Assembly (NCBI RefSeq): GCF_022662335.1
Contig: NZ_JAKNQJ010000006.1
Location: 124,001-188,000, forward strand
Source: Sphingomonas sp. CROZ-RG-20F-R02-07
Lineage (GTDB): Bacteria; Pseudomonadota; Alphaproteobacteria; Sphingomonadales; Sphingomonadaceae
Direction of reading: 5' to 3'
DNA: 64,000 nucleotides
A model generated the notes under the pieces. It worked only from the letters and a program-made list of their open reading frames with translations. It had not been told where the DNA came from and searched no databases. Shown here in pieces: positions 1 to 9,784 of the stretch. The position numbers and the translations under genes were made by a program. How positions within the stretch are numbered: the stretch's first letter is position 1; every line of letters starts with the position of its first letter.

Positions 1-109
1 GGGGATCGCGCCCACGGACGGCGGCGCGATCCGCACCTTTCCGGGCATGCTCGAAAAGGCGGGCGGCTGCGACGGGTTCTTCATCGCCAAGCTGGTGCGC
101 AATGGCTGA
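1..109 (+). CDS. rsmB: RsmB-type 16S rRNA cytosine-C5 methyltransferase, C-terminal end only
   Basis: The first 35 codons, read in the frame starting at base 2, end at a TGA (107-109). The peptide carries the tail typical of RsmB/NOL1-Sun methyltransferases: a Thr-Phe-Pro-Gly-Met segment followed by Gly-Phe-Phe-Ile-Ala-Lys-Leu. Family knowledge: these enzymes methylate C967 of 16S rRNA using SAM. The catalytic Cys residues and the N-terminal NusB-like domain lie outside the window. The call rests on a short tail; a paralogous RsmF-like enzyme would look similar. Confidence 0.6.
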   Translation, partial: GIAPTDGGAIRTFPGMLEKAGGCDGFFIAKLVRNG

Positions 110-145
110 CTTGCCGCATCGCGGCCGGATGGTAGAGATAACCCC

Positions 146-805
146 ATGAATCCAGTCCGCATCGCGCCCTCGATCCTCTCCGCCGATTTCGCCCGGCTGG
201 GCGAGGAGGTGCGCGCGATCGACGCGGCGGGCGCCGACTGGATCCATATCGACGTGATGGACGGGCATTTCGTGCCCAACATCTCGTTCGGGCCGGTGGT
301 GATGAAGGCGATCCGCGGCGTCACCGCCAAGCCGTTCGACGTGCATCTGATGATCGCGCCGGTCGATCCGTATCTCGACGCCTTTGCCGAGGCGGGCGCG
401 GACACGATCAGCGTGCATGTCGAGGCGGGGCCGCACATCCATCGCTCGCTTCAGCACATCAAGGGGCTGGGCAAGCGCGCGGGCGTGGTGATCTGCCCGG
501 GCACGCCGGCCAAGGCGCTCGATTACCTGCTCGACAGCGCCGATCTCGTGCTGGTGATGAGCGTGAATCCGGGCTTTGGCGGGCAGAGCTTCATCGAGAA
601 CCAGTTGAAGAAGATCGAGGCGGTGCGCCGGATGATCGATGTGAACGGCCGCGCGATCGATCTGGAGGTGGATGGCGGTGTCGATCCGCGCTGGGCGCGC
701 CGCTGCATCGATGCCGGTGCCGACGCGCTGGTGGCGGGCACGTCGGTCTTTCGCGGCGGCCCGGCGGCCTATGCCGCCAACATCGCCGCGCTGCGGGGCG
801 GATGA
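146..805 (+). CDS. rpe: ribulose-phosphate 3-epimerase
   Basis: Interconverts ribulose 5-phosphate and xylulose 5-phosphate in the cytosolic pentose phosphate pathway. The 219-residue protein has the usual family length and a TIM-barrel pattern: the Pro-Ser-Ile-Leu-Ser-Ala-Asp start (residues 8-14), metal and catalytic residues in [12 protein letters not shown] (His34, Asp36, Asp39), His67 in the VHLMI strand, NPGFGGQ near 141-147 and the second catalytic Asp176 in VDGGVD. Its last four bases (ATGA) overlap the start of the heparinase-family gene, so the two are probably translationally coupled in one operon leading to purH. Confidence 0.97.
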   Translation: MNPVRIAPSILSADFARLGEEVRAIDAAGADWIHIDVMDGHFVPNISFGPVVMKAIRGVTAKPFDVHLMIAPVDPYLDAFAEAGADTISVHVEAGPHIHRSLQHIKGLGKRAGVVICPGTPAKALDYLLDSADLVLVMSVNPGFGGQSFIENQLKKIEAVRRMIDVNGRAIDLEVDGGVDPRWARRCIDAGADALVAGTSVFRGGPAAYAANIAALRGG

Positions 806-2535
806 ACGACCTGACCCCCGATGCCGCGACCGACGGCATCCAGGAGGGCAAGCGGCTGATCCGCCTGGGCGGCGACAAGGCGTTGAGCCTGGCCGAGCGG
901 CTGTCCGAACGCTTCCACCGGCTGACGTGGCGCACGCCGATCCACGGCATGCGGCTGAAGGGGCGCTATCCGCTGAAGCTGATCGCGGTGCCCGAGGACC
1001 CGATCATAGGCGACGTGCCGCGCGGGCGCGCGCTGATCGAGGGGATGCTCAGCCACCGCGGCGAACATCATGCGATCGAAACGCTCGATCTGGCCCGGCC
1101 CGTCTATGGCAAGGCGTTCGGCGACTATCTCCACGGCTTTGGCTGGCTGCGCGACCTGTCGACCGTGGCGACGCGCGCGCAAGGCGCGCCGATCGCCGAA
1201 TATCTGATGGCGCGCTGGCTCGACCAGCATGCCGACAGCGTGGGCGGCGCGGCGTGGCGCGCGGATCTGTGGGGGCGGCGCATCCTCGCCTGGACGAGCC
1301 ATGCGCCGCTGATCCTGTCGTCGACCGATCTGGTGTATCGCTCGAGCGTGCTGAACGCGCTCGCCCGTGGCGCGCGGCACCTCGATCGCGGCGCGGACAA
1401 GGCGCCGGCCGGGCCGCCGCGGATCGCGGCGTGGTGCGGCGTGGTGGCGGCGGGGCTGCTGATCCCGGGCGGCGATCCGCGCCGCGCGTTCGGCGAGGCG
1501 GGGCTGGTGCGCGCGCTGGCGGCGTCGCTGTTCGACGATGGCGGATCGGTGACGCGCAGCCCGGCGGCGTTGCTCGATTCGATCCAGTTGCTGGCGTCGC
1601 TGCGCGAGACCTATGCAGCGCGGCGGATCGACCTGCCCGAGCCGATCGGTGCCGCGCTCGGACGGATGGTGCCGGCGCTGCTGGGCGTCGCGCATGGCGA
1701 TCGCGGGCTGTCGAGCTGGCAGGGCGGCGGCCCGGTGCCCGCGGACAGCGTGGCGGCGGTGATCGAGGCGACGGGCATCCGTACCCGGCCGCTGCGCCAG
1801 GCGCGCGACTGGGGCTATCAGCGGCTGGCGGCGGGATCGGCGGTGCTGATCGTCGACGCCGCGCCGCCGCCCGTGGCGCGCGTGGTGGAGGGTGGCTGCG
1901 CCTCGACGCTGGCGTTCGAATTCTCCGATGGTCCGGCGCGGATCGTCGTCAATTGCGGCGGCGCGCAGGCCGGATTGGCCACGCTGCCGCCAGCGCTCAC
2001 CGCCGCGCTGCGGTCGAGCGCCGCGCATTCGACGCTGGTGGTGGCGGACAGCAATTCGACCGCGATCCATGCCGACGGCACACTCGGCCGCGGCGTCGCC
2101 GAGGTGGAGCTGAGCCGGCAGGAATCGGATGCCGCCAGCCGGATCGAGGCCACGCATGACGGCTATGTGCGCCGCTACGGCTTTCTTCATCGGCGGCAGC
2201 TGATGCTGACGGGCGACGGGCGCGAGCTGCGCGGCGAGGATGCGCTGCTGCCGCAGGGCCGCCGGCACCGCGGCGGCGCGACGCCGTTCGCGATCCGGCT
2301 GCATCTGGGCGCGGGTGTCGAGGCGTCGCCCACCGCGGACGGCATGGCGGCGATCCTGCGGCTGGCCGGCGGCGCGCTGTGGCAGTTCCGCTGCCGCGGC
2401 GGCAATCTCGCGATCGAGCCCTCGCTGTGGATCGACGGCGACGGCCGTATGGTGCCGACGCAGCAGATCGTCGTGTCGGGCGAGGCCGCGGCAGGCGGCG
2501 CGAGCGTGAGCTGGGCCTTGAAGCGCGCGCTCTGA
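802..2535 (+). CDS. heparinase II/III family protein
   Basis: A 577-residue protein with the C-terminal heparinase II/III-like region (roughly residues 330-560), a stretch rich in beta strands following an alpha-helical N-terminal half. I see no clear signal peptide or membrane segment, so export is uncertain. Family members include polysaccharide lyases, but many alphaproteobacterial homologues have no known substrate. The gene overlaps the rpe stop by ATGA and ends 17 bp before purH, so it is embedded in a housekeeping operon. The substrate cannot be inferred from sequence. Confidence 0.85.
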   Translation: MNDLTPDAATDGIQEGKRLIRLGGDKALSLAERLSERFHRLTWRTPIHGMRLKGRYPLKLIAVPEDPIIGDVPRGRALIEGMLSHRGEHHAIETLDLARPVYGKAFGDYLHGFGWLRDLSTVATRAQGAPIAEYLMARWLDQHADSVGGAAWRADLWGRRILAWTSHAPLILSSTDLVYRSSVLNALARGARHLDRGADKAPAGPPRIAAWCGVVAAGLLIPGGDPRRAFGEAGLVRALAASLFDDGGSVTRSPAALLDSIQLLASLRETYAARRIDLPEPIGAALGRMVPALLGVAHGDRGLSSWQGGGPVPADSVAAVIEATGIRTRPLRQARDWGYQRLAAGSAVLIVDAAPPPVARVVEGGCASTLAFEFSDGPARIVVNCGGAQAGLATLPPALTAALRSSAAHSTLVVADSNSTAIHADGTLGRGVAEVELSRQESDAASRIEATHDGYVRRYGFLHRRQLMLTGDGRELRGEDALLPQGRRHRGGATPFAIRLHLGAGVEASPTADGMAAILRLAGGALWQFRCRGGNLAIEPSLWIDGDGRMVPTQQIVVSGEAAAGGASVSWALKRAL

Positions 2536-2552
2536 ACGGCCAGAGGGCGCGC

Positions 2553-4115
2553 ATGACCAGCATCCCGATCCGCCGCGCGCTCCTCTCCGTCTCCGACAAG
2601 ACGGGCATCGTCGAACTCGGCCGCACGCTTGCGGCGCACGGCGTCGAGCTGGTCTCGACCGGCGGCACCGCGGCGGCGCTGCGCGAGGCGGGGCTGGCGG
2701 TGATCGACGTGTCCGAGATGACCGGTTTCCCGGAGATGATGGACGGGCGCGTGAAGACGCTTCACCCGACCGTGCATGGCGGTCTGCTCGCGGTGCGCGA
2801 CGATCCCGCGCATGCCGCCGCGATGGCCGCGCACGGCATCGGCGCGATCGATCTGGTGGTGGTGAACCTCTATCCGTTCGCGCAGACGGTCGCCAAGGGC
2901 GCCGACCGCGACACGATCATCGAGAATATCGACATTGGCGGGCCGTCGATGGTGCGCTCCGCCGCCAAGAACCACGCCTATGTCGCGATCCTCACCGACC
3001 CTGCGGATTATGCGCTGGTGGAAGGCGGCAGCACCAGCCTGGCGGACCGTCGCCGGCTGGCCGCCAAGGCGTTCGCGGCGACCGCGGCCTATGACGGGAT
3101 GATCGCGCACTGGTTCGGCACGGTCGATCAGGGCGAGGCGTTCCCGGAAACGCTGCCGATCGTGCTCAAGCGCGGCGATGCGCTGCGGTATGGCGAGAAT
3201 CCGCACCAGGCCGCTGCCTTCTACACCGCCGACAGCGGCGTGCGCGGGATCGGCCAGGCGAGCCAGATCCAGGGCAAGGCGCTGAGCTACAACAATCTGA
3301 ACGACGCTGATGCCGCGCTGGAGCTGGTCGCCGAATTCCGCGACGCCCAGCCCACCTGCGTGATCGTCAAGCACGCCAATCCGTGCGGCGTCGCGACCGC
3401 ATCCAGCCTCGCCGACGCCTATGCCGCCGCGTTCGCGTGCGACACCGTCTCGGCGTTCGGCGGGATCGTCGCGGTCAACCGGCCGCTCGACGGCGCCACC
3501 GCGCGCGCGATCGTCGAGATCTTCACCGAAGTCGTGGTGGCCCCCGATGCCGACGACGAGGCGCGCGCGCTGTTCGCCGCCAAGAAGAATCTGCGGCTGC
3601 TGCTGACGGGCGAGCTGCCCGATCCGGCGCGCGGGGGGCTCGCCGCCAAATCGATCGCGGGCGGCTGGCTGGTGCAGGGCCGCGACAATGGCACGCCGGA
3701 CGACCTGCGCGTCGTCACGAAGCGCGCGCCGACCGCGCAGGAGCTGGCCGATTGCCGCTTTGCCTGGACGGTCGCCAAGCACGTCAAGTCGAACGCGATC
3801 GTCTATGCCAGGGACGGCAGCACCGCCGGAATCGGCGCCGGCCAGATGAACCGGCTGGAATCCGCGCGCATCGCCGCCTGGAAGGCCAAGGACGCGGCGG
3901 ACAAGGCCGGCTGGGCCGCCCCGCGCACGATCGGCTCGGCGGTGGCGTCGGATGCGTTCTTCCCGTTCGCCGACGGGCTGATGGCGGCGGTGGAGGCGGG
4001 CGCCACCGCGGTGATCCAGCCGGGCGGATCGATCCGCGACGCCGACGTGATCGCGGCGGCCGATGCGGCGGGGCTGGCGATGGTCTTCACCGGCATGCGC
4101 CACTTCCGCCACTGA
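2553..4115 (+). CDS. purH: bifunctional AICAR transformylase / IMP cyclohydrolase
   Basis: Catalyses the last two steps of de novo IMP synthesis. The 520-residue protein has the MGS-like cyclohydrolase domain first ([13 protein letters not shown] at the start; [28 protein letters not shown]) and the AICARFT domain after about residue 200 ([31 protein letters not shown]; and [10 protein letters not shown] near the C terminus). The ATG at 2553 gives the standard N terminus; longer in-frame extension upstream would run into the preceding gene. It is last in the + run and ends only 3 bp from the convergent flippase gene, with no visible terminator between them. Confidence 0.97.
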   Translation: MTSIPIRRALLSVSDKTGIVELGRTLAAHGVELVSTGGTAAALREAGLAVIDVSEMTGFPEMMDGRVKTLHPTVHGGLLAVRDDPAHAAAMAAHGIGAIDLVVVNLYPFAQTVAKGADRDTIIENIDIGGPSMVRSAAKNHAYVAILTDPADYALVEGGSTSLADRRRLAAKAFAATAAYDGMIAHWFGTVDQGEAFPETLPIVLKRGDALRYGENPHQAAAFYTADSGVRGIGQASQIQGKALSYNNLNDADAALELVAEFRDAQPTCVIVKHANPCGVATASSLADAYAAAFACDTVSAFGGIVAVNRPLDGATARAIVEIFTEVVVAPDADDEARALFAAKKNLRLLLTGELPDPARGGLAAKSIAGGWLVQGRDNGTPDDLRVVTKRAPTAQELADCRFAWTVAKHVKSNAIVYARDGSTAGIGAGQMNRLESARIAAWKAKDAADKAGWAAPRTIGSAVASDAFFPFADGLMAAVEAGATAVIQPGGSIRDADVIAAADAAGLAMVFTGMRHFRH

Positions 4116-4118
4116 TCC

Positions 4119-5636
4119 TCAGCGGGTCGGCGAGCCCTCGTACGGCAGCGTCGCCTCGTCCGCGCGCGGCACCGATCCGAACAACGCGCGATCGGCGGGG
4201 GCGAAGGCGAAGCGCCACAGGATGAACAGATAGGTGGCGGCGATGGCGGGCTCGCCGATCGCGAGCTCTGCCCATTCGTAGCGATGGGGCAGCGCGGTGA
4301 AGCAACTGCCCACTGCAATCGCCGCCAGCACCGCCCACAGCATCGGCCAGCGCCAGGGCGACACCGCGGCGGCCAGCAGCCGCGAGAGCAGCCGCATCTT
4401 GATGAGGCTGGTGCAGCCGAGCGACAGCATCAGCGCGACCGCCGGCCCCGCCGCCTGCCAGGCGGGCGGCCAGCCGAGCCGGCGCATCGCGAAGATCAGC
4501 GCCAGGCTCAGCGCGATCTGCACGCCCAGCATCGCCACCGAGATCATCAGGTTGCGGTGCCGCGCGATATAGACGAGCGCCGATTCGCTGACCGCGCCCG
4601 CCGAGGCGAGCACCTCGGCGATCAGCAGGAAGGCGAGCGCCGCGGTGCCCGCCACGAACTGGGGCCCGACCACGCCCATCACCGCTTCGCCCGGGATCGA
4701 CCCCATGAGCGCGAGGCACCCCTGCGCCGCCATGATCCAGAACGCGACCTGGCGCACCTGCCGCGCGATCGCGCCGCGGTCGTCCACCGCCAGGCTCTGC
4801 GTGATGACCGGACCGAGGATCGGATCGAAGCTCGTCTTCAGCTTCTGCGGCAGCGAGGCGACCTGTTGCGCCATATAGTAGATGCCGACGATCTTGGGCG
4901 CGAACAACAGCCCGAGGATGAAGCGATCGACGTTGCGCGTGCCCCATTCGAGCGCATCGGCGCCCGCGAGCGGCACATTGGCACGCGTCAGCCGGGCGAG
5001 CGGCGCGATCCGCGGCTTCCAGCCCCGCGGCAGGCCATAGCTGCGCAGAAAGGGAACGAGGCTCGCGATCAGCGCCGCGCTCATCGAGGCGACATAGGAC
5101 AGCACGAGGCCGTTGCGGATGGTGACGAACGAAAACGCCCAGGCGGCGATCGAGATCGTCCAGGGCTCCACCACCGCACGCGCGGTGACGGTCGCCTGCA
5201 CGTTCAGCCGATAGGCGAGCGCGGCGAGGCTCACGTCGGACCAGGCGACCGCGACGATGATGCACGGCAGATAGCGATCGAGCCCGCGCACCGCGGTGTT
5301 GGGATACATGATCTGCGGAAACAGCCACAGCACGAAGCTGGCGGCGATCGCCGCCAGGAACGCGACCGCCATCGCATCCCACACCACCATGTTGGCGGGC
5401 TGGTCGCTCGATGCGAGCGCCTGGGCGAGCCCGCGCTTCAGCCCCAAAGTCGCGACGAGCGCGGCGAGTTCCACCACCACGACCGCGATGGCGAAGCGCC
5501 CGACCAGATCGGGGCCGTAGATGCGGCCGGCGATGAACAGGAACGGGATGCGCGCGGCGAGGCGCAGCACGAACCCCGCGATGTTCGTCCGCCCGCCCTT
5601 GGCGAGCGTGTCGATATCCCCCTTGGCTTCGGTCAT
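4119..5636 (-). CDS. oligosaccharide flippase family protein (Wzx/MATE-like)
   Basis: A 505-residue, highly hydrophobic protein with about 12-14 predicted membrane segments and the N-terminal pattern of polysaccharide-biosynthesis flippases (GGRTNIAGFVLRLAARIPF followed by YGPDLVGRFAIA). Homologues move lipid-linked sugars across the inner membrane for polysaccharide or LPS assembly. No glycosyltransferases or polymerase flank it here, so it is an orphan in this window and its cargo is unknown. It converges on purH with 3 bp between stops. The ATG at 5636 is the first in frame and gives a short cytosolic N terminus. Confidence 0.85.
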   Translation of the reverse strand: MTEAKGDIDTLAKGGRTNIAGFVLRLAARIPFLFIAGRIYGPDLVGRFAIAVVVVELAALVATLGLKRGLAQALASSDQPANMVVWDAMAVAFLAAIAASFVLWLFPQIMYPNTAVRGLDRYLPCIIVAVAWSDVSLAALAYRLNVQATVTARAVVEPWTISIAAWAFSFVTIRNGLVLSYVASMSAALIASLVPFLRSYGLPRGWKPRIAPLARLTRANVPLAGADALEWGTRNVDRFILGLLFAPKIVGIYYMAQQVASLPQKLKTSFDPILGPVITQSLAVDDRGAIARQVRQVAFWIMAAQGCLALMGSIPGEAVMGVVGPQFVAGTAALAFLLIAEVLASAGAVSESALVYIARHRNLMISVAMLGVQIALSLALIFAMRRLGWPPAWQAAGPAVALMLSLGCTSLIKMRLLSRLLAAAVSPWRWPMLWAVLAAIAVGSCFTALPHRYEWAELAIGEPAIAATYLFILWRFAFAPADRALFGSVPRADEATLPYEGSPTR

Positions 5637-5721
5637 CGCCGCGCGGTCGCCACCGCAAAGCCGCGCCGCCGGCCGGGCTCGCGCGAGTCAGCCGGACGCG
5701 GCCGGCCGCCGCGCTGCGCCG

Positions 5722-8487
5722 TCAATGCGCCGCGCCCCAGCTCGCGCCGGTGCCGATCTCGATGCCGAGCGGCACCGACAAGGTGACCGCGGGTTCGGCC
5801 GCCGTCGCCATCACGCGTTCGATCACCACGCTTGCCGCCGCCACGTCCGCTTCGGGCAGTTCGAACACGAGTTCGTCGTGCACCTGGAGCAGCATGCGGA
5901 CGTGACCCAATCCCGCCGCCTCCAGCGCGGGTGTCATCCGCACCATCGCGCGCTTGATGATGTCGGCGCAGGTGCCCTGGATCGGCGCGTTGATCGCGGC
6001 GCGCTCGGCGCCCTGGCGTTCACCCTGCACCTTGGACTTGATCCGCGGGAAATGCGTCTTGCGGCCGAACAGCGTCGTCGTGAAGCCGCGCGCGCGGACC
6101 TCTTCCAGCGTTTCGGCGATATAGCGGTTGATGCCGGGGAAACGCTCGAAATAGGTGTCGATCATCGTCTGCGCCTCGTCCGCGCTCACGTCGAGCCGGC
6201 CGGCGAGGCCCCAGCGGCTGATGCCGTAGAGGATGGCGAAGTTGATCGTCTTGGCGCGCCCGCGCGTGTCGCGATTCACCTCGCCGAACAATTCCATCGC
6301 GGTCAGGCTGTGGATGTCGTCGCCGTTCGCAAAGGCGTCGCGCAGCGCGGGCACGTCGGCCATGTGCGCGGCCAGACGCAATTCGATCTGCGAATAATCC
6401 GCCGACAGGATCACATGGCCCGGCTCCGCCACGAACGCGTCGCGGATCTGGCGGCCGGTCTCGGTGCGGATCGGGATATTCTGCAGATTGGGATCGGTCG
6501 ACGACAGCCGCCCGGTCTGTGCGCCGGTCAGGCTGTACGAGGTGTGCACGCGGCCCGTGGCCGGGTTCACCTGCGCCTGGAGCGCGTCGGTATAGGTGGA
6601 TTTCAGCTTCGAGAGCTGGCGCCATTCGAGCACCTTGCGCACGATCTGCGCGCCCGGCTCTTCGGTGCCCTTCAGGTCGCGCGCGATGCGTTCGAGTTCG
6701 GTGACGTCGGTGGAATAGACGCCCGATTTGCCCTTGCGGCCACCCTTCAGCCCCATGCGCTCGAACAGCACGTCGCCCAGCTGCTTGGGGCTGCCGATCG
6801 TGAACGCGCTGCCCGCCAGCGCATGGATCTCGGTCTCCAGCCCGGCGATCTGCTCCTGGAAGGTGGCGGACAGGGTAGCGAGCTTCGCGCTGTCCACCTT
6901 GATTCCCAGCATCTCCATGCCGGCGACGACGGGGACGAGCGGCCGATCGACCATCTCGTACACGCGCGTCGCCTGCTCGTTCGGCAGCCGCGCGCGAAAG
7001 CGTTTCCAGAGGCGATAGGTGACGTCGGCATCCTCGGCGGCGTAGCGCGTCGCCGATTTCAGATCGACCTCATGGAAGCCGCGCTGCGTCTTGCCGGTGC
7101 CGACCACGTCCTTGAACGCGATGCAGCTGTGCGACAGATGCGTGGCGGCGAGTTCGTCCATGCCGTGGCCGTGCAGCCCGGCATCGAGATCGAAGCTCAT
7201 CACGATCGTGTCGTCGAACGGCGCGACCGCGATGCCCAGGCGGCCGAGCACGATCATGTCGTATTTGAGGTTGTGCCCGATCTTGAGGACCGCCGGATCC
7301 TCCAGCAACGGCTTTAGCCGAGCGAGCGCGACGGCGCGGTCGAGCTGGACCGGCGTCTCGGCGAGCAGGTCGGTGGTGCCGTGGCCGAGCGGGATATAGC
7401 AGGCCAGATTGGGGTGAAGCGCCATCGACACGCCGACCAGCTCGGCACGCGTCGCGTCGACGCCCGTCGTCTCGGTATCGACCGCGATCCAGCCCTGGTG
7501 CCGCGCGACCGCGATCCAGCGATCCAGCGCATCCTCGTCCACCACCGTCTCGTACGCATCGTGATCGCAGGGCGGATCGGCCGCGATCGGCACGTCCGCG
7601 GGTGCGGCGACCGGCGCGTCGGCAACCTGCCCCAGCTTGGCGAGCAGCGTCTTGAAGCCGTGATGTTCGAGGAACGCACGCAGCGGCGCGTCGGGAATGC
7701 CCTTCAGTTCGAGTTCGTCCAGCGGCTCGGGCAGCGCGACGTCGCAGCGCAGCGTCACCAGCGCGCGGCTGAGGCGCGCCATATCGGCATGCGCGATCAG
7801 ATTGTCGCGCAGCTTGCCCGGCTTCATGCCTTCGGCCGCCGCCAGCACCGCGGTGAGGTCGCCATGTTCGAGGATCAGCTTGGCGGCGGTCTTGGGGCCG
7901 ACGCCCGGCACGCCCGGCACGTTGTCGACGCTGTCGCCCATCAGCGCCAGAACGTCGCCGAGCTGGCCGGGCGCGATGCCGTGGAATTTCTCCGCGACAT
8001 GCTCCGCGCCCAGCCGACGGTTGTTCATCGTGTCGTACATGTCGAGCCCGGGCTCGATCAGCTGCATCAGATCCTTGTCGCTCGACACGATCGTCACCGC
8101 CCAGCCCTGCGCCAGCGCGGCCTTCGCATAGCAGGCGATGATGTCGTCCGCCTCCAGTCCCTCGGTTTCAATGCAGGGGATGGAGAAGGCCCGCGTCGCG
8201 TCGCGGATCATCGGGAATTGGGGGACGAGATCCTCGGGCGGGGGCGGGCGGTGCGCCTTGTACTGGTCGTACAGCTCATTGCGGAAGGTCTTCGACGATT
8301 TGTCGAGGATCACCGCCATGTGGGTGGGGCCGTCGGCCGCATGCACCTCGTCCGCCAGCTTCCACAACATGCTGGTATAGCCATAGACCGCGCCGACCGG
8401 CTCGCCATGCGTGTTGGTGAGCGGCGGCAGCCGGTGATAGGCGCGAAAGATATAGCCGGAGCCATCGACGAGATAGAGGTGGGGCAT
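5722..8487 (-). CDS. polA: DNA polymerase I
   Basis: Full-length 921-residue Pol I for Okazaki-fragment processing and repair synthesis. The 5'-3' exonuclease domain occupies about residues 1-290 (VDGSGYIFRAYH start; GLEADDIIA; GDSVDNVPGVPGVGPKTAA helix-hairpin-helix). The 3'-5' proofreading domain appears intact, with the Exo I Asp-Thr-Glu-Thr near residue 336 and YAAEDADVTYRL later. Polymerase motifs are DYSQIELR (about 696-704), RAKTINFAILYG (about 740-752) and VHDELVFE (about 868-876). Nothing suggests truncation. Confidence 0.98.
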   Translation of the reverse strand: MPHLYLVDGSGYIFRAYHRLPPLTNTHGEPVGAVYGYTSMLWKLADEVHAADGPTHMAVILDKSSKTFRNELYDQYKAHRPPPPEDLVPQFPMIRDATRAFSIPCIETEGLEADDIIACYAKAALAQGWAVTIVSSDKDLMQLIEPGLDMYDTMNNRRLGAEHVAEKFHGIAPGQLGDVLALMGDSVDNVPGVPGVGPKTAAKLILEHGDLTAVLAAAEGMKPGKLRDNLIAHADMARLSRALVTLRCDVALPEPLDELELKGIPDAPLRAFLEHHGFKTLLAKLGQVADAPVAAPADVPIAADPPCDHDAYETVVDEDALDRWIAVARHQGWIAVDTETTGVDATRAELVGVSMALHPNLACYIPLGHGTTDLLAETPVQLDRAVALARLKPLLEDPAVLKIGHNLKYDMIVLGRLGIAVAPFDDTIVMSFDLDAGLHGHGMDELAATHLSHSCIAFKDVVGTGKTQRGFHEVDLKSATRYAAEDADVTYRLWKRFRARLPNEQATRVYEMVDRPLVPVVAGMEMLGIKVDSAKLATLSATFQEQIAGLETEIHALAGSAFTIGSPKQLGDVLFERMGLKGGRKGKSGVYSTDVTELERIARDLKGTEEPGAQIVRKVLEWRQLSKLKSTYTDALQAQVNPATGRVHTSYSLTGAQTGRLSSTDPNLQNIPIRTETGRQIRDAFVAEPGHVILSADYSQIELRLAAHMADVPALRDAFANGDDIHSLTAMELFGEVNRDTRGRAKTINFAILYGISRWGLAGRLDVSADEAQTMIDTYFERFPGINRYIAETLEEVRARGFTTTLFGRKTHFPRIKSKVQGERQGAERAAINAPIQGTCADIIKRAMVRMTPALEAAGLGHVRMLLQVHDELVFELPEADVAAASVVIERVMATAAEPAVTLSVPLGIEIGTGASWGAAH

Positions 8488-8544
8488 CGCCGCCGATCTA
8501 GCGGATCGCGGCGCGCAGGACCACCCGATCCGAGGGGCCGCGGC

Positions 8545-9654
8545 TCAGTTCGCCGAACCGCCTCCGCCGGCGGCATAGCCCGCCACCGCGCTCGCCACCG
8601 CCTGGATCAGCAACTGGCGGTCGTGCATCGGGCGCCGCGTGTCGCCGATCATCACCGCCAGCGCATAGCGGCGGCCGTCGGGCGCGGTGAGCAGGCCGAC
8701 ATCGTTGAAGCCGGCGTTGCGCGCGCCCAGATCCTGGCCCGTGCCGGTCTTGTGCGCGATGCTCCACCCGGGCGGCAGCGCGGCACGCAGCCGGGCGCGG
8801 CCGGTGAGCGAGGCGCCCATCGTGTCGAGCAGGATCCGCGTCGAGGTTTCCGACAGCAACTCGCCGCGCGCCAGCCGCGCCAGCGCATCGGCGATCGCCA
8901 CCGGCGCGGCGCCGTCGGGCGGATCGCCGACATAGGCGTCGAGCGCGGCGGCGCGCGCCTCGGGCGTCAGGCGCGCGCGCGCGATCTCGAAATTGTTGCC
9001 CTGCGCATAGGAGGGCTGCCAGGTCAGCCCCGCCGTCCGGCTTTGCAGCAGGCGCTCGCCGGGGCCGAAATGGATGTCGCCCAGCCGCTTGGCGGCGATC
9101 ATCGCGCGCACCGCCGGGGGCCCGCCGACATAGGTGAGCAGCCGGTCGTTCGCGGTGTTGTCGCTCTGCGTCAGCGCGCGCGTCAGCAGGCCGCCGACGG
9201 TGGTGTGATAGCCATCGCCCTTCACCAGCATCGCCACCGGCTGGTGGAACAGCGTGATGTCCTCGGGCCGGACGACGATCGGATCGTCGAGCCGCGCCTT
9301 GCCCGCGTCGCGCAGGCTGAGCAGCGTGATCGCCACCCACAGTTTCGAAACCGATTGCTGCGGCAGCAGCTGGTGGCCGCCTGCCTCCACCGTCCAGCCG
9401 GCATCGACCGCGCGCACCGCGATGCCCACCTTGCCCCCGAAATCTTGCCGCAACTGCGCGATCTGGCGCGCGAGCTGTTCGGGCGCGCGCGGGCCGGTGC
9501 GCGGGGCGGGCGGCGGCACCGGGATCGACACGACGACGGGTGTGTCGCGGCCGGGCGCGGCGCCACTGGATCCCGGCCGCGACGACGATCCGCACGCGCC
9601 AAGCAGCGCCAGCATTCCGATCAGACCCAGACGGCCGAAGCCCTTCGACTGCAT
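8545..9654 (-). CDS. class A beta-lactamase-fold serine hydrolase, predicted lipoprotein
   Basis: A 369-residue protein. The ATG at 9654 gives a lipoprotein signal peptide with lipobox Leu-Gly-Ala-Cys21; the longer upstream in-frame start would destroy it. Class A-like catalytic motifs are in order: Ser101-x-x-Lys104 (SVSK), Ser164-Asp-Asn166, and Lys302-Thr-Gly. A Glu at 200 sits 36 residues after the SDN Ser, the spacing of Glu166 in class A enzymes, but it reads ERLLQ (Gln for Asn170) and lacks the usual Arg164. About 34 extra residues separate it from KTG. It could be a true beta-lactamase or a cell-wall-related hydrolase; resistance should not be assumed. Confidence 0.8.
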   Translation of the reverse strand: MQSKGFGRLGLIGMLALLGACGSSSRPGSSGAAPGRDTPVVVSIPVPPPAPRTGPRAPEQLARQIAQLRQDFGGKVGIAVRAVDAGWTVEAGGHQLLPQQSVSKLWVAITLLSLRDAGKARLDDPIVVRPEDITLFHQPVAMLVKGDGYHTTVGGLLTRALTQSDNTANDRLLTYVGGPPAVRAMIAAKRLGDIHFGPGERLLQSRTAGLTWQPSYAQGNNFEIARARLTPEARAAALDAYVGDPPDGAAPVAIADALARLARGELLSETSTRILLDTMGASLTGRARLRAALPPGWSIAHKTGTGQDLGARNAGFNDVGLLTAPDGRRYALAVMIGDTRRPMHDRQLLIQAVASAVAGYAAGGGGSAN

Positions 9655-9784
9655 AATATTCCCGACGCAGCGCAACGTGGGATCGATCCTTATCGGTGGA
9701 TCGACCATCCGGAACATGGCGTTGCGCCACTTGCGGCGAACCGCGCCACGCACGGGCTCAACCGAGGATCCGGCGCCCATGGCC

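Noticed and set aside
8545..9654. antibiotic resistance gene call
   Set aside because: Fold and motifs fit class A, but omega-loop changes and lack of context make a resistance claim unsupported.
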